Source of the DNA: Heliorestis acidaminivorans
GTDB lineage: Bacteria; Bacillota; Desulfitobacteriia; Heliobacteriales; Heliobacteriaceae
Assembly: GCF_008933955.1 (NCBI RefSeq)
Contig: NZ_WBXO01000001.1
Location: 62,001-126,000 of the forward strand
Direction: 5' to 3'
DNA length: 64,000 nt
The notes under the pieces are model-generated. The model was not told where the DNA came from. It did not search any database and saw only the letters and a program-made list of their open reading frames with translations. The position numbers and the translations under genes were made by a program. Below are positions 62,349 to 64,000 of this stretch, in pieces (within the stretch, counting starts at the first letter, position 1; each line of letters opens with the position of its first letter).

Positions 62349-62828
62349 TTGTATGATCTCTGGTTGATTGTTGCTATTGTAGTCATGTTTATCGGAGCAT
62401 TGGGAACTTTCTTACCTGTCATTCCTGGCATACCCTTGATTTTTCTAGCCATGGTCGGTTATGGTTTTTCTGAGGGCTTTGTGACCATGACACCTCTATT
62501 TTTGCTAGTAAACTTACTAATTGTCATAGTGGCTGTAGCTATTGACTATCTTGGCACAGCATGGGGAGCTAAACGCTTTGGAGCTTCCTCATCAGGTGCT
62601 TGGGGCGCTGTCATAGGCGGCGTTGTTGGTTTATTAGTTTTAGGGCCACTTGGCATTGTGGCAGGTCCTTTTCTAGGAGCTGTAATTGGAGAATTAATGA
62701 AAGGTCGTTCTATCGACTTTGCTATCGAAGCAGGTATTGGAACGATGATCGGCTTAGTCGGTGCCACGGTAGTTCGTTTATTTATTGCTTTTGGTATGAT
62801 TGTTGCATTCATATGGAGAATATGGTGA
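62349..62828 (+). CDS. DUF456-family membrane protein
   Basis: 159 aa. A first span at residues 6-24 with the GALGTFLPVIPGIPL motif is followed by three or four further spans and a glycine-rich repeat region (GAVIGGVVGLLVLG, GAVIGELM) that resembles glycine-zipper packing. The function of DUF456 is unknown. TTG 62349 lies behind ATAAGGAGGTTAG. It sits 42 bases after the PLP enzyme gene on the same strand. Confidence 0.75.
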   Translation: MYDLWLIVAIVVMFIGALGTFLPVIPGIPLIFLAMVGYGFSEGFVTMTPLFLLVNLLIVIVAVAIDYLGTAWGAKRFGASSSGAWGAVIGGVVGLLVLGPLGIVAGPFLGAVIGELMKGRSIDFAIEAGIGTMIGLVGATVVRLFIAFGMIVAFIWRIW

Positions 62829-62884
62829 GCATAAACTTTTTATAATCGAAATTTTTTTGCTCAAAAGGGGGAAAGGTTTCTTTG

Positions 62885-63961
62885 ATGAAGAAAAAGGTGG
62901 CCCTGCTCTGTGGAGGGCGTTCCGGTGAACATGAAGTATCACTCGTATCAGCCAATTCAGTTGCAGGTGCCTTAGATAAAGCAAAGTATGAAGTACTTAT
63001 CGTAGCTATCGATGGCCAGGGCAAGTGGTGGCTTGGTGATGACGTAATCGAGAAAATGCAAAAAGATCACAAGCCCTACGGAGAGCCTGTCTATATGCTT
63101 CCTGAACCAGGGAGGCAAGGACTTTTACGCTACACAGAAAAAGGCTGGGCAGAGATCGCCGTAGATGTCTTTTTCCCTGTACTTCATGGTCCGAACGGAG
63201 AAGATGGTACTATACAAGGTCTTTTCGAACTGGCCAATGTACCTTATGTAGGCTGTGGCGTTCTCGCCTCAGCTTGCGGAATGGATAAAGGTGCCATGAA
63301 AAGCCTATTCGCACAAGCAGGTCTACCTCAAGTACCCTATTCTATAGTGCATCGCTCTCAATGGGAAAAAGATGTTACTTCAATAATTGAAAATATAGAA
63401 AAAAATCTAGCCTATCCTCTTTTTGTGAAACCTGCCAATATGGGTTCTAGTGTTGGTGTCTCTAAAGCGAGTAATCGTGAAGAACTGCAGAAGTCTTTTG
63501 CAGAAGCACTGCTCTACGACCACAAAATTGTAGTAGAAGAAGGCGTTGATGCTCGGGAGATTGAAGTAAGCGTACTCGGGAATGAAGAAGTATCTGCTTC
63601 TATTGCAGGAGAAATTGTTCCTTGTAATGATTTTTATGACTACAAAGCTAAGTATGTAGACAATAAATCAAGCTTATTAATTCCTGCTCCCCTTTCAGAA
63701 CAGGAGATGGCTCTATTCCAAGAAATGGCCATAAAAGCCTTTAAAGCCATCGATGGTACTGGTCTTGCTCGTGTAGACTTTTTCATGGATAAAAAAAGCG
63801 GTCAGATCTTGATTAACGAACTTAATACCCTGCCAGGTTTTACTTCTATTAGCATGTACCCAAAACTTTGGGAAGCTTCAGGTCTTAATTACAGCGACTT
63901 ATTAACAAAGCTTATTGAGCTAGCTACAGCTAGATATGAGGTAAAACAAAAGTTAAAATAA
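62885..63961 (+). CDS. ddl: D-alanine--D-alanine ligase
   Basis: ATP-grasp ligase that makes the D-Ala-D-Ala unit of peptidoglycan. The N-terminal VALLCGGRSGEHEVSL, FPVLHGPNGEDGT near residue 100, VKPANMGSSVGVSKA and the C-terminal INELNTLPGFT are diagnostic. The omega-loop residues give DFYDYKAKY (Tyr), the D-Ala rather than D-lactate form. ATG 62885 has GGGGGAAAGG upstream; TTG 62882 precedes it. It is 358 aa and is complete. Confidence 0.96.
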   Translation: MKKKVALLCGGRSGEHEVSLVSANSVAGALDKAKYEVLIVAIDGQGKWWLGDDVIEKMQKDHKPYGEPVYMLPEPGRQGLLRYTEKGWAEIAVDVFFPVLHGPNGEDGTIQGLFELANVPYVGCGVLASACGMDKGAMKSLFAQAGLPQVPYSIVHRSQWEKDVTSIIENIEKNLAYPLFVKPANMGSSVGVSKASNREELQKSFAEALLYDHKIVVEEGVDAREIEVSVLGNEEVSASIAGEIVPCNDFYDYKAKYVDNKSSLLIPAPLSEQEMALFQEMAIKAFKAIDGTGLARVDFFMDKKSGQILINELNTLPGFTSISMYPKLWEASGLNYSDLLTKLIELATARYEVKQKLK

Positions 63962-64000
63962 TAAAAAAAGCGCTTCTCATCATCAATTAAAAAGATAGAG

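Overview
The window looks like chromosomal DNA of an anaerobic, endospore-forming Firmicute of the Clostridia type; a heliobacterium or close relative would fit, but that placement is inference. The support is a complete anaerobic (cobalt-early) cobalamin pathway, SpoVK and three YheC/YheD-type ATP-grasp proteins, frequent TTG/GTG starts behind strong AGGAGG ribosome sites, many U-tailed terminators, and a miaB-mutS-mutL-methyltransferase-miaA-hfq string typical of the phylum. I see no insertion sequences, prophage, CRISPR array or rRNA. One tRNA (Trp, CCA) is present.

1-15.6 kb is a cobalamin (B12) block, mostly tightly coupled or overlapping genes on the plus strand: cbiT-cbiL-cbiF-cbiG-cbiH-cbiJ-cbiX-cbiC, then an opposed HD-domain gene, then cobU-cobQ-cbiB-cbiA-cobT-cobS-pduX-cobD-cobC. 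Together they take sirohydrochlorin through cobalt insertion, ring contraction and amidation to the nucleotide loop. cbiD, cbiE and the adenosyltransferase are not in the window and may lie upstream. 15.6-20.9 kb holds a YkvA-like protein, guaB, a hypothetical gene, RNase J and a single-domain voltage-gated cation channel.

21.0-26.0 kb is the most unusual block: three ATP-grasp proteins of the YheC/YheD family followed by a protein in which a degraded ATP-grasp-like N-terminus is joined to a glutamine-synthetase-like COOH-NH2 ligase domain. The operon is preceded by a match to the mother-cell sigma-K promoter pattern, so a spore-associated peptide or amide modification system is my best reading. 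26.2-30.8 kb has gap, tRNA-Trp, an unknown gene, ccdA and miaB. 30.8-37.5 kb has the mutS-mutL-miaA-hfq string.

37.6-45.6 kb has a membrane-anchored beta-propeller-like protein, an SGNH hydrolase, two ABC ATPase/permease pairs and a two-component system. An ABC-F protein, a crcB pair and an ATC-hydrolase-like gene follow. At 49.3-54.6 kb modABC sits behind its own promoter and an attenuator-like leader, converging with a cobalt/nickel ECF transporter (cbiM-cbiQ-cbiO) that could feed the B12 pathway.

54.8-64 kb is a set of mostly single genes: a 45-residue zinc ribbon, spoVK, doxX, a Tyr/Pro-rich cupin with a second sigma-K-like promoter, two small basic proteins, an iron alcohol dehydrogenase, a nitroreductase, a 2[4Fe-4S] ferredoxin, a PLP enzyme of the methionine gamma-lyase/aluminum-resistance family, a DUF456 protein and ddl.
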